DNA of 64,000 nt from NCBI RefSeq assembly GCF_003014495.1, contig NZ_PYGC01000006.1, positions 186,001 to 250,000 of the forward strand, written 5' to 3'. The stretch's first letter is position 1, and every line of letters starts with the position of its first letter. The position numbers and the translations under genes are program-made. This DNA is from Prolixibacter denitrificans (lineage in GTDB: Bacteria; Bacteroidota; Bacteroidia; Bacteroidales; Prolixibacteraceae). Shown here one piece after another: positions 34,916 through 43,171 of this stretch. The notes beneath the pieces are model-generated. The model was not told the DNA's origin. It searched no databases and saw nothing but the letters and a program-made list of their open reading frames with translations.

Positions 34916-35524
34916 TTACAGGCTCGTGTGCAGAATAAATGTGATGATTACCGGCACCAATATCGTCAAAACAATTCCGCTGAAAAGCGATATGATTGCA
35001 TAATCTTTTCCTGAATAGCGGGTAATAATCGGCAAGGTTGTATCCATCGCAGTAGCGCCACCACTCATAATGCCGGCCAGTTTTCCAAAATACTTGACAA
35101 AAAGAGGCGTCAATAATAACGTAGCTACTTCGCGGATGATATTCGAAAGCAAGGCCATCACGCCAAGCGTTTCGCCATGCATTTGTGTAATGAAAATACT
35201 GGAAAGGCTGTAATATCCGTAGCCGGCACCTACGGCCATGGCTTCTCTGATAGTTAAGTTGGGAAGAAATAGGGAAACAATCGTAACCCCGATGGCTGTT
35301 CCTACCATGACTCCCAGCGGCACCAGAAATATTTTCACATTGATGGTCTGGATAACCTTCCATGATTTTCGGTCGGCCCCGATGCCAATTCCCACCAGGA
35401 ACATCAGTATGTATAATGCATACATGCTGAAATCGGTTTTTAGCAGAAACTCGGGGAGCGAATTGGTGACACCCAGAATAAGCCCTAGTGCGAAGAAAGA
35501 GAGAATAATGAGGCTGCCTTTCAT
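34916..35524 (-). CDS. lysO: Lysine exporter LysO, C-terminal-half protein
   Basis: A 202-residue integral membrane protein with about five to six hydrophobic segments. In Proteobacteria LysO is a single protein of about 300 residues. Here this ORF covers the C-terminal domain, with the characteristic VGIGIGADRKSWKV, TIREAMAVGAGYGYYSLSSI, and GGATAMDTTLP motifs. The N-terminal half is the neighbouring ORF, three bases upstream. The likely function is export of lysine or related thiol-stress amino acids such as thialysine. Two-gene LysO is a known arrangement in this phylum, so I do not read it as a broken gene. Confidence 0.8.
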   Translation of the reverse strand: MKGSLIILSFFALGLILGVTNSLPEFLLKTDFSMYALYILMFLVGIGIGADRKSWKVIQTINVKIFLVPLGVMVGTAIGVTIVSLFLPNLTIREAMAVGAGYGYYSLSSIFITQMHGETLGVMALLSNIIREVATLLLTPLFVKYFGKLAGIMSGGATAMDTTLPIITRYSGKDYAIISLFSGIVLTILVPVIITFILHTSL

Positions 35525-35527
35525 AGT

Positions 35528-35806
35528 TTAATGGTTATTCAGGTGAAAAAATGCACGGTAGATTACCCATCCCATGCCGATACTTCCAATCAGGGCACCA
35601 ATGGTTAGAAGAAGGGCTTGCAGGCCAATAGAATCCAGGCTTTGTATGACCGCTTTATTGGTTCCTACCCCAACTCCCAGTAAGAACAATAACAAGTATA
35701 TCGCCCATGATATCAGCCTGTCGTTGACTTTCATTATCGATGGAAATTTTCCCAGCCACAGCCCGGCTAAAATGCCGGCTACCATCAAGAGTAAAACAGT
35801 AATCAT
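35528..35806 (-). CDS. LysO, N-terminal-half protein
   Basis: A 92-residue membrane protein with three hydrophobic segments (ITVLLLMVAGILAGLWLG, SWAIYLLLFLLGVGVG, LLLTIGALIGSIGMGWV). GVGVGTNKAVI mirrors the GIGIGADRK motif of the larger partner, showing that the two halves are related by internal duplication. The ATG at 35806 is chosen: the open frame runs to 35929 but the extra part is charged and does not look like the family. It is transcribed first; the C-terminal-half gene follows after three bases. Confidence 0.75.
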   Translation of the reverse strand: MITVLLLMVAGILAGLWLGKFPSIMKVNDRLISWAIYLLLFLLGVGVGTNKAVIQSLDSIGLQALLLTIGALIGSIGMGWVIYRAFFHLNNH

Positions 35807-36246
35807 TTGCTCTTTTTCAATTTCGAATCGAAGCAAAGATAACACAATTAAAGCCTTCCGGGAAAAGAGCATCTTCGGGGGGATCGTCACAGATAAACGT
35901 TTAGGCAAATGAAATAAGCCGGGCGACAAAAATATTGTTTTGTTTTCTACCGGAAGGTGAACCTTTTAAAATAGCCTTTGTTTATCCTGTTATCCACGAT
36001 TAATTAAGCGTTGTTGATTTATTTTTTGATGATTGAAAGTACAAGAAGTCATTAAAATGATGTGTACGATCTAACCATGGTATTCCGCCTTCAACCAGAA
36101 TGGAAACCATGGTTTTTTTATTTGCTTCTGTCATTATTCCCAATTAGTAAAATCCCTTTATTTACGGCCTTTTTCAATCCTTTTTTGTACCTTTTGCCAT
36201 TGGATTAGTTCTCAGTAATCTTAAATGATTCAGCTAAAATCTATCA
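35807..36246. other. Intergenic region between lysO and the LRR gene; orphan terminator, no gene seen
   Basis: 440 bases. From both starts there is no convincing coding frame. The only strong structure is the plus-strand hairpin at 36073-36119. A TAGCCTTTG at 35972-35980 resembles a -7 box with one extra base. Confidence 0.4.
36073..36119 (+). terminator. Rho-independent terminator with no plus-strand gene upstream
   Basis: AACCATGGT pairs with ACCATGGTT, with an additional TTCC/GGAA inside, followed by seven T. It points in the plus direction, but no plus-strand gene precedes it (the nearest, the kinase, ends at 34904 on the other side of lysO). Confidence 0.65.
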
Positions 36247-36759
36247 ATGATGAAGAGGATGAAATTATTTTTTACGGTGATATTAAGTCTGGCAACCTTG
36301 GTTGCTTTTGGACAGGAGAAACGTCCCGGTGTTTTTTATGGTGACGCGCAATATGGTACCAATCAATATATTCTGGATTTGAGTTGGGAGGGATTGCACA
36401 GTTTTCCTGTTCAGGCACTTTCACCGAGCATTCGGGTACTGATTCTCGATCACAATAATCTAACGGAAATTCCCAATAACATTACTGCAATGAAGAATCT
36501 CCGGACGTTGTCGTTGCGGGATAATGATTTGCGATCGGTGAATAAAGTGCTTGAATTATGTGAAAACCTGGAAGAACTCTATCTGAATGATAATCCGAAC
36601 TTGACGGAATTACCCTATACACTTTCCAATTGTAAAAAACTGAAACTAATCGATGTCAGCAATACAGGCATTCATCAACCGCCAGCCTGGCTGAGGGGAA
36701 TGAAACAGCTTTACTATTTCAAATACACCAAAATAGTGAGTGGGGACAAAAAGAAGTAG
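36247..36759 (+). CDS. Small exported leucine-rich-repeat protein
   Basis: A 170-residue protein with a signal peptide (LFFTVILSLATLVAFGQ) and four to five leucine-rich repeats at about 55-165, of the LxxLxLxxNxLxxIP form (LILDHNNLTEIPNNITA, LRTLSLRDNDLRSVN, LEELYLNDNPNLTELP, LKLIDVSNTGIHQPP). LRR proteins bind partner proteins; here the protein is probably periplasmic or surface located. It is followed 44 bases later by the rhamnosidase gene, so it may share a transcript, but no functional link is known. Confidence 0.8.
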   Translation: MMKRMKLFFTVILSLATLVAFGQEKRPGVFYGDAQYGTNQYILDLSWEGLHSFPVQALSPSIRVLILDHNNLTEIPNNITAMKNLRTLSLRDNDLRSVNKVLELCENLEELYLNDNPNLTELPYTLSNCKKLKLIDVSNTGIHQPPAWLRGMKQLYYFKYTKIVSGDKKK

Positions 36760-36803
36760 CTGTTTGATACCGTAAACTATTAAACACCAAAATATCATAA
36801 CCT

Positions 36804-39200
36804 ATGAAATGGATTCTGACGTTCCTGGTTTGGAGCAGTTTATGTCTGACTGTCTTTGGACAGGAAGTGCCTTCGAATGAGATTAATCCTTCCTTATTAA
36901 ATCGGCCATGGAGTGCACGTTGGATAAGTCATCCGACAGCTTCGCCAGTGGAATATGGCGTCTATCACTTCCGGAAGAGTTTCGATTTAGCAGATGTTCC
37001 CGGTAAGTTTATTGTAAATATTTCCGGCGATAACCGGTATCGCTTTTTTGTTAACGGAACCCCTGTTTGCGAAGGGCCAGCGAGAGGAGACATCGAGCAC
37101 TGGCGTTTTGAGTCGGTCGATATAGCTCCTTATCTCAGAAAAGGAAAAAACGTTTTGGCTGCCGAAGTCTGGAACTTTGCACTAAGAAGACCGGTAGCGC
37201 AGTTTTCGTTGATGACAGGATTCATTGTACAGGGAAATTCTTCGAAAGAAGAGATGGTGAATACTAATTCGTCGTGGAAAGTGATGAAGGATAAGGCATA
37301 TAGTCCGGGAGAAGATCCGGGAAGGTTGCTCCACGCGTATATTGTCGTTGGTCCGCCCGATGTGGTTGACGGCTCCAAATATCCATGGGGTTGGGAGAAC
37401 ATCGATTATGACGATTCCGCGTGGAAGCAGGTCAGCCAAATGAACAACGGTCAACCCAAAGGAATCGGAACGGAAACTTCCTGGACTTTGACTCCACGGG
37501 AAATTCCATTCATGGAAAAGAAACAGGAGCGCATGAAATCGGTGAGGAGAAGTGAGGGGATTAGTGTTCCTGATAATTGGCTTCAGGGAAAGGCACCTTT
37601 AACCATTCCGGCTAATCACAAAGTTTCGATTTTGATTGACAACGGTGTTTTGACGACGGCTTATCCTCAGTTATTTGTAACAAAGGGAAAAGGAGCGACT
37701 ATCAAAGTCAGCTATGCGGAAGCACTCGTCGACGAAAATGGACAAAAGGGTAACCGCGATGATATTAAAGGAAAAAAGCTGCTGGGATATACCGATGTTT
37801 TTCTTCCCGATGGCGGAACGAATCGCATGTTCCGGTCGTTGTGGTTTAGGACCTACCGCTATATCCGGATGGATATTCAAACAGGCGATGAACCGCTGAC
37901 CATCGATGATTATTACGGGATGTTTACTGCCTACCCGTTGGTCGAAAAAGCAGCATTTGCCTCCAGCGATTCGACACTGAAGCAAATCTGGAACGTTGGT
38001 TGGCGAACAGCGCGTTTATGCGCCAACGAAACCTATTTCGATTGTCCGTATTACGAACAATTGCAGTATGTGGGCGACACGAGAATACAGGCTCTGATTT
38101 CGTTGTACGTGTCGGGTGATGATCGGCTAATGCGCAAAGCGATTCAATTGTTTAACGATTCCCGTTTTTCCGAAGGTCTGACAAGAAGCCGCTACCCTTC
38201 TTATTTACCGCAAATTATTCCGCCATACTCATTGTTTTGGGTGGATATGGTGAATGATTACCGAATGCTTCGTGATGATTCAACTTTTGTAAAGAGCAAT
38301 CTTTGGGGAATTGAGAACGTTATGCATTGGTTTGAGCAACGCATCGATCCGAAAACCGGTTTATTGGGAAAAGTTGAATATTGGAACTTTGTCGACTGGG
38401 CCGAAGAATGGGGCTGGAGTAGAGAGTCGCAGATGGGAGGAATGCCAGCCGGTGGTTTTCATGGTCAAAGTGCCATGTTGACATTGCAGTTTGCCTACAG
38501 CGCACAGCACGCCGCCGAAATCTTCAAGCAATTCAATGACACTTGCCTTTCTCAGAAATATCAGAAATTAGCAGATAACCTTGTGAAAGCAGTTCGCCAA
38601 AACTGCTGGGACGAATCGCGGGGATATTTTGCGGACACGCCGGAGAAGAAGGAGTTCAGTATGCATACCAACATCTTTGCTGTGTTGACGGGGGCGATTG
38701 AAAAAGGCGATGCGAATGGTTTTATTCGAAAAATGACGAACGACACTTCGCTGATTCAACCGACCATGTATTTCCGGTTTTATCTGACGCAGGCGATGAA
38801 GAAAGCCGGTTTGGCTGATAAATACCTGAATACCCTTGGTCTTTGGCGTGACATGTTAGCAAAAGGACTAACCACCTTTGCAGAGAAGCCCGATCCGACG
38901 CGCTCCGACTGTCACGCCTGGAGTGCCAGTCCTGACTATGATTTGCTTGCAACGGTCGCTGGTATCGAGCCGGCTTCACCCGGCTTTCAAACAGTGAAAA
39001 TAGAGCCGGCGTTGGGCCCATTGCAGTTTGTCAAGGGTAAATTCCCTCATCCGGACGGAATGATTGAATTTGATTTGCATCGGAAGGGGAAAGTCGGAAT
39101 TACCGGGCAGATTGTTTTGCCGGCAAACCTCACCGGTGTTTTCCGTTGGAACGGAAAAGAAGTTCGGTTGCATTCAGGAAGTCAGGAGATCAATCTGTAA
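36804..39200 (+). CDS. Alpha-L-rhamnosidase-like glycosidase (GH78 family)
   Basis: A 798-residue exported enzyme that would release rhamnose from glycans. Signal peptide to about residue 20 (SLCLTVFGQ). The N-terminal beta-sandwich starts with ARWISHPTASPVEYGVYHFRKSF and RYRFFVNGTPVCEGP, a pattern of GH78 enzymes. The (alpha/alpha)6 core has NETYFDCPYYEQLQYVGDTR, the region that usually bears the catalytic Glu/Asp, and WSRESQMGGMPAGGFHGQS. The C-terminal beta domain ends in KVGITGQIVLPAN. The match to NETYFDCPYYEQLQY is strong for GH78. The substrate is not known. The convergent gene ends 12 bases away. Confidence 0.85.
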   Translation: MKWILTFLVWSSLCLTVFGQEVPSNEINPSLLNRPWSARWISHPTASPVEYGVYHFRKSFDLADVPGKFIVNISGDNRYRFFVNGTPVCEGPARGDIEHWRFESVDIAPYLRKGKNVLAAEVWNFALRRPVAQFSLMTGFIVQGNSSKEEMVNTNSSWKVMKDKAYSPGEDPGRLLHAYIVVGPPDVVDGSKYPWGWENIDYDDSAWKQVSQMNNGQPKGIGTETSWTLTPREIPFMEKKQERMKSVRRSEGISVPDNWLQGKAPLTIPANHKVSILIDNGVLTTAYPQLFVTKGKGATIKVSYAEALVDENGQKGNRDDIKGKKLLGYTDVFLPDGGTNRMFRSLWFRTYRYIRMDIQTGDEPLTIDDYYGMFTAYPLVEKAAFASSDSTLKQIWNVGWRTARLCANETYFDCPYYEQLQYVGDTRIQALISLYVSGDDRLMRKAIQLFNDSRFSEGLTRSRYPSYLPQIIPPYSLFWVDMVNDYRMLRDDSTFVKSNLWGIENVMHWFEQRIDPKTGLLGKVEYWNFVDWAEEWGWSRESQMGGMPAGGFHGQSAMLTLQFAYSAQHAAEIFKQFNDTCLSQKYQKLADNLVKAVRQNCWDESRGYFADTPEKKEFSMHTNIFAVLTGAIEKGDANGFIRKMTNDTSLIQPTMYFRFYLTQAMKKAGLADKYLNTLGLWRDMLAKGLTTFAEKPDPTRSDCHAWSASPDYDLLATVAGIEPASPGFQTVKIEPALGPLQFVKGKFPHPDGMIEFDLHRKGKVGITGQIVLPANLTGVFRWNGKEVRLHSGSQEINL

Positions 39201-39211
39201 GAATTAGCAGA

Positions 39212-39817
39212 TCAGAAAGAGTAGTAGACAGCAAGGTTCACGGCATCAATTCGGGGATTGTAGCCGGAGTATTCGTAGATTATTTCTGCATCGATGCCGA
39301 GCCAACGTTGCTTTATCTGAACGAGGTCGAGGTGAAATCCGCCACTGAAGCCGGGGCGCAATTTGGTAGATTCTTCGAGATAGTCACTGGTTCGTTGCAT
39401 CAAATCATTTTCGTTAGTCGAATGGAATTTGGAGAAGAGTATTTCGGCCAGAATACCTGTCTGCAAATGCAAGCGGGAGAATTTTCCCGGTAGGGGAGTA
39501 ACAACCAGATTGACGCGTGGCACCACCCGAAGGTCTTTGCTATCAAAGGTTGAACGCCAGTATGTCGTTACATTTTTCCAAGCCGAATGTCGGTAAGAAA
39601 ACCAGATACCGGGTGATATTCCGATCACTGTACTGATCTCCCGCGTGTAATCGGCCATCAGGTAAGGGCCGCGGCGGTCGATACTCCCCTCGAACAATAC
39701 ACCGGCACCTATCCTGAACCTATTTCTTCCCTCTGGAGTTGTTTGAGCACTCAACCTTGCCGAAAATATGATTAAGATAATGGTTGTCAGATAAATGGTT
39801 AGTTTCGAGCGATTCAT
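39212..39817 (-). CDS. Outer-membrane beta-barrel protein
   Basis: A 201-residue protein with signal peptide (TIYLTTIILIIFSARLSAQ) and alternating strands ending in aromatic residues (GVLFEGSIDRRGPYLMADY, GISPGIWFSYRH, NLVVTPLPGKFSRLHLQTGI, PGFSGGFHLDLVQI), about eight strands. The last residue is a Phe (AVYYSF), the C-terminal signal of many outer-membrane proteins. Function unknown. It faces the rhamnosidase gene with only 11 bases between stops, with no terminator seen, so the two transcripts may overlap. Confidence 0.75.
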   Translation of the reverse strand: MNRSKLTIYLTTIILIIFSARLSAQTTPEGRNRFRIGAGVLFEGSIDRRGPYLMADYTREISTVIGISPGIWFSYRHSAWKNVTTYWRSTFDSKDLRVVPRVNLVVTPLPGKFSRLHLQTGILAEILFSKFHSTNENDLMQRTSDYLEESTKLRPGFSGGFHLDLVQIKQRWLGIDAEIIYEYSGYNPRIDAVNLAVYYSF

Positions 39818-39983
39818 AAGCTACAATTAAGCCAATTGATCAAAAGGTAATCCGGATTAAAAATAACGAAATCGTTGAAATTACCTGCTAAGCAAACAAA
39901 ACAAGGCCTAAACCGTTATAGATCGATAGAGAAAAGAGTAAGATAGTGTCTTCACAAATCAATTGAAATTAAACTGTAAACAC

Positions 39984-40472
39984 ATGAAAAAGTTATTTCT
40001 TTTATCTGCATTATTCATTGCAGGACTAACCATGTCGGCTAATGCGCAGGTTGTAAAGGACCATGCAATTGGTTTGCGTTTTGGAGGCGGAAATGGTTTT
40101 GGCACTGAAGTGTCCTACCAGCACGGTTTATCTAATTTGAATCGACTGGAATTTGATTTGGGTTTGATTTCGCACAGCGATTACACAGCCTGGGGACTCA
40201 CCGGAATTTATCAGTGGGTATGGCCTTTGGGCGATGGTTTCAACTGGTATGTTGGTCCGGGTGTTAAAGTTGGCTCGTGGGATTACAAAAACAGTTATAC
40301 CGGAAGCGGTAGCAGTGGATTTTATCTGGCTGCAGCCGGAAATGTCGGAATTGAATATGCATGGCCTTTTGGCTTGCAACTTGGCTTGGATATGAGACCA
40401 GAGCTGGGATTGGTAAATCATGGCGATAATTTTGATTTTAACCTGGGACTTGGAGTCCGTTACCAGTTCTGA
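39984..40472 (+). CDS. Small outer-membrane beta-barrel protein
   Basis: A 162-residue exported barrel. The signal peptide ends in ANAQ (residues 1-22). Strands such as HAIGLRFGGGNGFGTEVSYQ, LEFDLGLISHSDYTAWGLTG and FNWYVGPGVKVGSWDY, and a final NLGLGVRYQF with terminal Phe, mark an eight-stranded barrel of the OmpW/porin-like kind. The start at 39984 is used; a TTG at 39963 is possible. It ends in a very strong hairpin terminator. Function unknown. Confidence 0.78.
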   Translation: MKKLFLLSALFIAGLTMSANAQVVKDHAIGLRFGGGNGFGTEVSYQHGLSNLNRLEFDLGLISHSDYTAWGLTGIYQWVWPLGDGFNWYVGPGVKVGSWDYKNSYTGSGSSGFYLAAAGNVGIEYAWPFGLQLGLDMRPELGLVNHGDNFDFNLGLGVRYQF

Positions 40473-40496
40473 CGTTGTAGAAAATAATAGCATTAC

Positions 40497-40535
40497 AAAA
40501 GAGAGATGCCGTTTCAAATTGCATCTCTCTTTTTT
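40497..40535. terminator. Strong bidirectional terminator
   Basis: AAAAGAGAGATGC and GCATCTCTCTTTT pair perfectly over 13 bases with an 11-base loop; A-run and T-run serve both the barrel gene and the convergent elbB gene. Confidence 0.92.
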
Positions 40536-40554
40536 TATTTCATACAATTCTTAT

Positions 40555-41217
40555 TCAGGAGTTTTCAATCATATAAATCAACTCCTTCACAATATTATCG
40601 GTTCCTTCGGCTATTTGTGTAATCGTCGCATCGAGCATGTAGCAGGGAGTTGTGACCAGTTTGTACTTTTCGTCGATAATGATTTCCCCGTGATCGGTGA
40701 TGTGGTGGGCACCTCCCATTTTACTGATAGCTTCAGCCGTTTCCTGGTCTTCGCCAATCGTAACGTCAACCTCGGGTAGGACACGTGCCATCAAAACCGG
40801 AGAGATACAGATTGCTCCGATCGCGAGGCCTTCGTCGACAGAAGCTTTGATGACTTTTTCAACTTCCGGATCCACACTACACTCCGGACCATCGAATGCA
40901 AAAGTGCAAAGGTTTTTGGCTACTCCAAATCCTCCGGGAAAAACAATCGCGTCAAAATCGTCTGGAGAGAACTCCGTTAGTGGTTTGATGTCGCCACGGG
41001 CAATTCGTGCAGCTTCCACCAACACATTGCGTTTTTCGGGCATTTCTTCACCGGTAAGGTGATTAACAACCTGGGCTTGTTCCTTGTCCGGAGCAAAACA
41101 TTGATAGGTTCCGCCGGCTTTGGCAATCGAAAGCATCGTTAACGTGGATTCATGGATTTCGGCACCGTCAAAAACACCGGAACCGGCTAGAACTACCGCA
41201 AACTTTTTTGTCTTCAT
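40555..41217 (-). CDS. elbB: ElbB (glyoxalase III-like, class I amidotransferase fold)
   Basis: A 220-residue cytoplasmic protein of the DJ-1/PfpI fold. It begins FAVVLAGSGVFDGAEIHES, the ElbB signature, and has AIVFPGGFGVAKNL and the nucleophile elbow AICISPVLMARVL with its Cys. ElbB was first tied to isoprenoid biosynthesis and later shown to have glyoxalase activity in E. coli; the physiological role is not settled. The length and motifs match the family closely. It is monocistronic, ending in the shared terminator. Confidence 0.88.
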   Translation of the reverse strand: MKTKKFAVVLAGSGVFDGAEIHESTLTMLSIAKAGGTYQCFAPDKEQAQVVNHLTGEEMPEKRNVLVEAARIARGDIKPLTEFSPDDFDAIVFPGGFGVAKNLCTFAFDGPECSVDPEVEKVIKASVDEGLAIGAICISPVLMARVLPEVDVTIGEDQETAEAISKMGGAHHITDHGEIIIDEKYKLVTTPCYMLDATITQIAEGTDNIVKELIYMIENS

Positions 41218-41506
41218 TGAATATAGATTCTGGTTTCTCAGTAAAGTTAGTCTATCAGGGCTAAGTATGAAAGGAATAAGGCTGATAAACGGCGATTTCT
41301 CGTTTCATCTTTTCTTCTTATTTGTATAATTATGTGGATTTGCGGGTATAAACAAACAAATTTAACCCGGATGCATTTTTCACGTCGAACATTTTGAATT
41401 AATTTCGGTTTATCTAGTGGTACTTTGAAGTATCATAAAAAATAATGAATTAAAGAATGTTCCCGGTTTAATCGGGATCGTGTGAAAATCAAAATAATCA
41501 ATACAC

Positions 41507-42019
41507 ATGAAAGAAAACGCTGAAAAAGTTACGTTTGCCGGAAATCCGGTGACACTTGTTGGAGATGAAATAAAAGTTGGACAGAAAGCTCCTGAATTTA
41601 CCGTTGTAGGAGCCGATTTAAGTCCGGTTAAATTAAGTGATTATGCAGGGAAAGTGGTGGTAATCGCCGTTTATCCTTCCATCGATACCGGTGTTTGTGC
41701 TGCACAAAACCGTCGTTTTAATGCCGAAGCTGACAAGTTGGGCGATGCCGTTGTTCTGTCGGTATCCTGCGATTTACCGTTTGCTCAGAAGCGCTTTTGC
41801 GGAGCAGAAGGATTGGACAATATCGTAACCCTGTCGGATCACCGCGATACAGACTTTGGTCTCAAATACGGATATCTGATTAAAGAGCTACGCCTGTTGG
41901 CTCGTGGAACAGTTATCATTGACAAAGACGGAACCATAAAATACGTGGAATTCGTTTCTGAAATTACGAATGAACCTGATTACGATTCGGCATTGAAAGT
42001 GGTAAAAGAGCTGCTTTAA
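41507..42019 (+). CDS. tpx: Thiol peroxidase Tpx
   Basis: Atypical two-cysteine peroxiredoxin of 170 residues that reduces hydrogen and alkyl peroxides with thioredoxin. The peroxidatic Cys64 lies in PSIDTGVCAAQNRRFN and the resolving Cys98 in QKRFCGAEG; the spacing (34) equals that in E. coli Tpx. The conserved Arg and Thr around the active site are present. The 289-base upstream gap holds a possible TGGTACTTTG box near 41423, not a clear match. It is monocistronic and ends at a strong bidirectional hairpin. Confidence 0.93.
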   Translation: MKENAEKVTFAGNPVTLVGDEIKVGQKAPEFTVVGADLSPVKLSDYAGKVVVIAVYPSIDTGVCAAQNRRFNAEADKLGDAVVLSVSCDLPFAQKRFCGAEGLDNIVTLSDHRDTDFGLKYGYLIKELRLLARGTVIIDKDGTIKYVEFVSEITNEPDYDSALKVVKELL

Positions 42020-42040
42020 TTCTCGAATTGATAAGAGATA

Positions 42041-42087
42041 AAAGCTGGTTGGACATGAAGAAAAAACTTCAGCCAACCAGCTTTTTT
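42041..42087. terminator. Strong bidirectional terminator between tpx and the epimerase gene
   Basis: AAAGCTGGTTGG pairs with CCAACCAGCTTT over 12 bases, with an inner GAAG/CTTC; a T-run follows on plus, and A-run precedes for the minus side. Confidence 0.92.
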
Positions 42088-42097
42088 ATACCTGTTG

Positions 42098-43171
42098 TTA
42101 CTTCTTTGCTACACCTATTCCTGGTATTTCATCGGAAAGAGAATACACCGGTTCGGAAAATTCGGGACCACCGGTAAATGGGTCCTGTGCCGGTTCCAAA
42201 TGCGGGTCCAGGTCAACAAATCGAAAGCCGCCTAATCCGGCTGCCAGATGTACGGCACATCCGAGTCCCAGCCTTGATTCAATCATACAGCCAATCATCA
42301 GTTCCATGTTAGCACTACGGGCAATGGCTGCAATATCCAACGCCTCTACGATTCCTGATTTCATGAGTTTTATATTAATCAGGTCAGCGCAGCCGGCCTG
42401 TACCACTTTGATAGCATCAGTTGCCGTAAAGACCGATTCGTCTGCAGCAATGGGTACCGATGTGTGGTCCTTGACGAACTTCATCCCACGCAAATCATCC
42501 TTCCTCACCGGTTGTTCAAATAGTTCGGGCCGTATATTGTTCTTTTTCAGTTCTCCTAGAAAATGAACTGCATCGGCGGGAGAATATCCCTGGTTGGCAT
42601 CCAGCATGAGGTAGCAATTCGGGGCGCCGTCTTTAATCGCCAGTAACCGGTCAATATCTTCCACCAGGTTCTTGCCAACTTTTGTTTTTAGCGTATTGTA
42701 TCCTTTGCCGGCGAGTTTAGCCGCATTTTTCCGGGCTGTTTCCGGCGAAACGATGTCGATAGTATAGTCGGTTTCGATTTTGTTCTCGGCTTTGCCCAGA
42801 AAAGTATACAGCGGCGTATTCAGCGATTTGGTAAAGGCGTCGATCAATGCCATTTCGATAGCGCTGCGAGCTGTTACCTGAACGCCATACACACTTTTCA
42901 GGTGTTTCGATATTTGCCGGAAATCGGCCACATCTTTCCCGACGAGGAAATCTCGGCAGCTATTGAGCGTGGCTAACGCTGTAGCCTGGTTTTCTCCGTT
43001 TACCGGTTCCAGCGGAGCAGCTTCACCATAACCTTCCAAGCCGTTTTCGAGCCGGACGATGATGAGCACATTCTCCATCTCGTATTTCACTCCAGTGGCT
43101 ATTGTAAAAGGTGCGTCCAGCGGGATGTTGATGGTTTCGATGAAAACCTCTTTAATCGTCGTGGGTGTCAT
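42098..43171 (-). CDS. Dipeptide epimerase (enolase superfamily, L-Ala-D/L-Glu epimerase-like)
   Basis: A 357-residue cytoplasmic enzyme, muconate-lactonising subgroup of the enolase superfamily. It probably epimerises a dipeptide such as L-Ala-D-Glu from peptidoglycan turnover. The catalytic KxK pair is Lys162 and Lys164 (LKTKVGK), metal ligands lie in LMLDANQG, ELFEQP and AADES, and the second lysine base in NIKLMKSG. The late FVDLDPH motif is typical of dipeptide epimerases. The ATG at 43171 overlaps the upstream stop by four bases (ATGA) and follows GGAGAG at good spacing; one at 43186 is less likely. It is tightly paired with the alpha-oxoamine synthase gene. Confidence 0.87.
   Translation of the reverse strand: MTPTTIKEVFIETINIPLDAPFTIATGVKYEMENVLIIVRLENGLEGYGEAAPLEPVNGENQATALATLNSCRDFLVGKDVADFRQISKHLKSVYGVQVTARSAIEMALIDAFTKSLNTPLYTFLGKAENKIETDYTIDIVSPETARKNAAKLAGKGYNTLKTKVGKNLVEDIDRLLAIKDGAPNCYLMLDANQGYSPADAVHFLGELKKNNIRPELFEQPVRKDDLRGMKFVKDHTSVPIAADESVFTATDAIKVVQAGCADLINIKLMKSGIVEALDIAAIARSANMELMIGCMIESRLGLGCAVHLAAGLGGFRFVDLDPHLEPAQDPFTGGPEFSEPVYSLSDEIPGIGVAKK

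Noticed and set aside
34866-35363. 165-codon ORF overlapping lysO
   Set aside because: Shadow of the LysO frame; the composition is not that of a membrane or known soluble protein.
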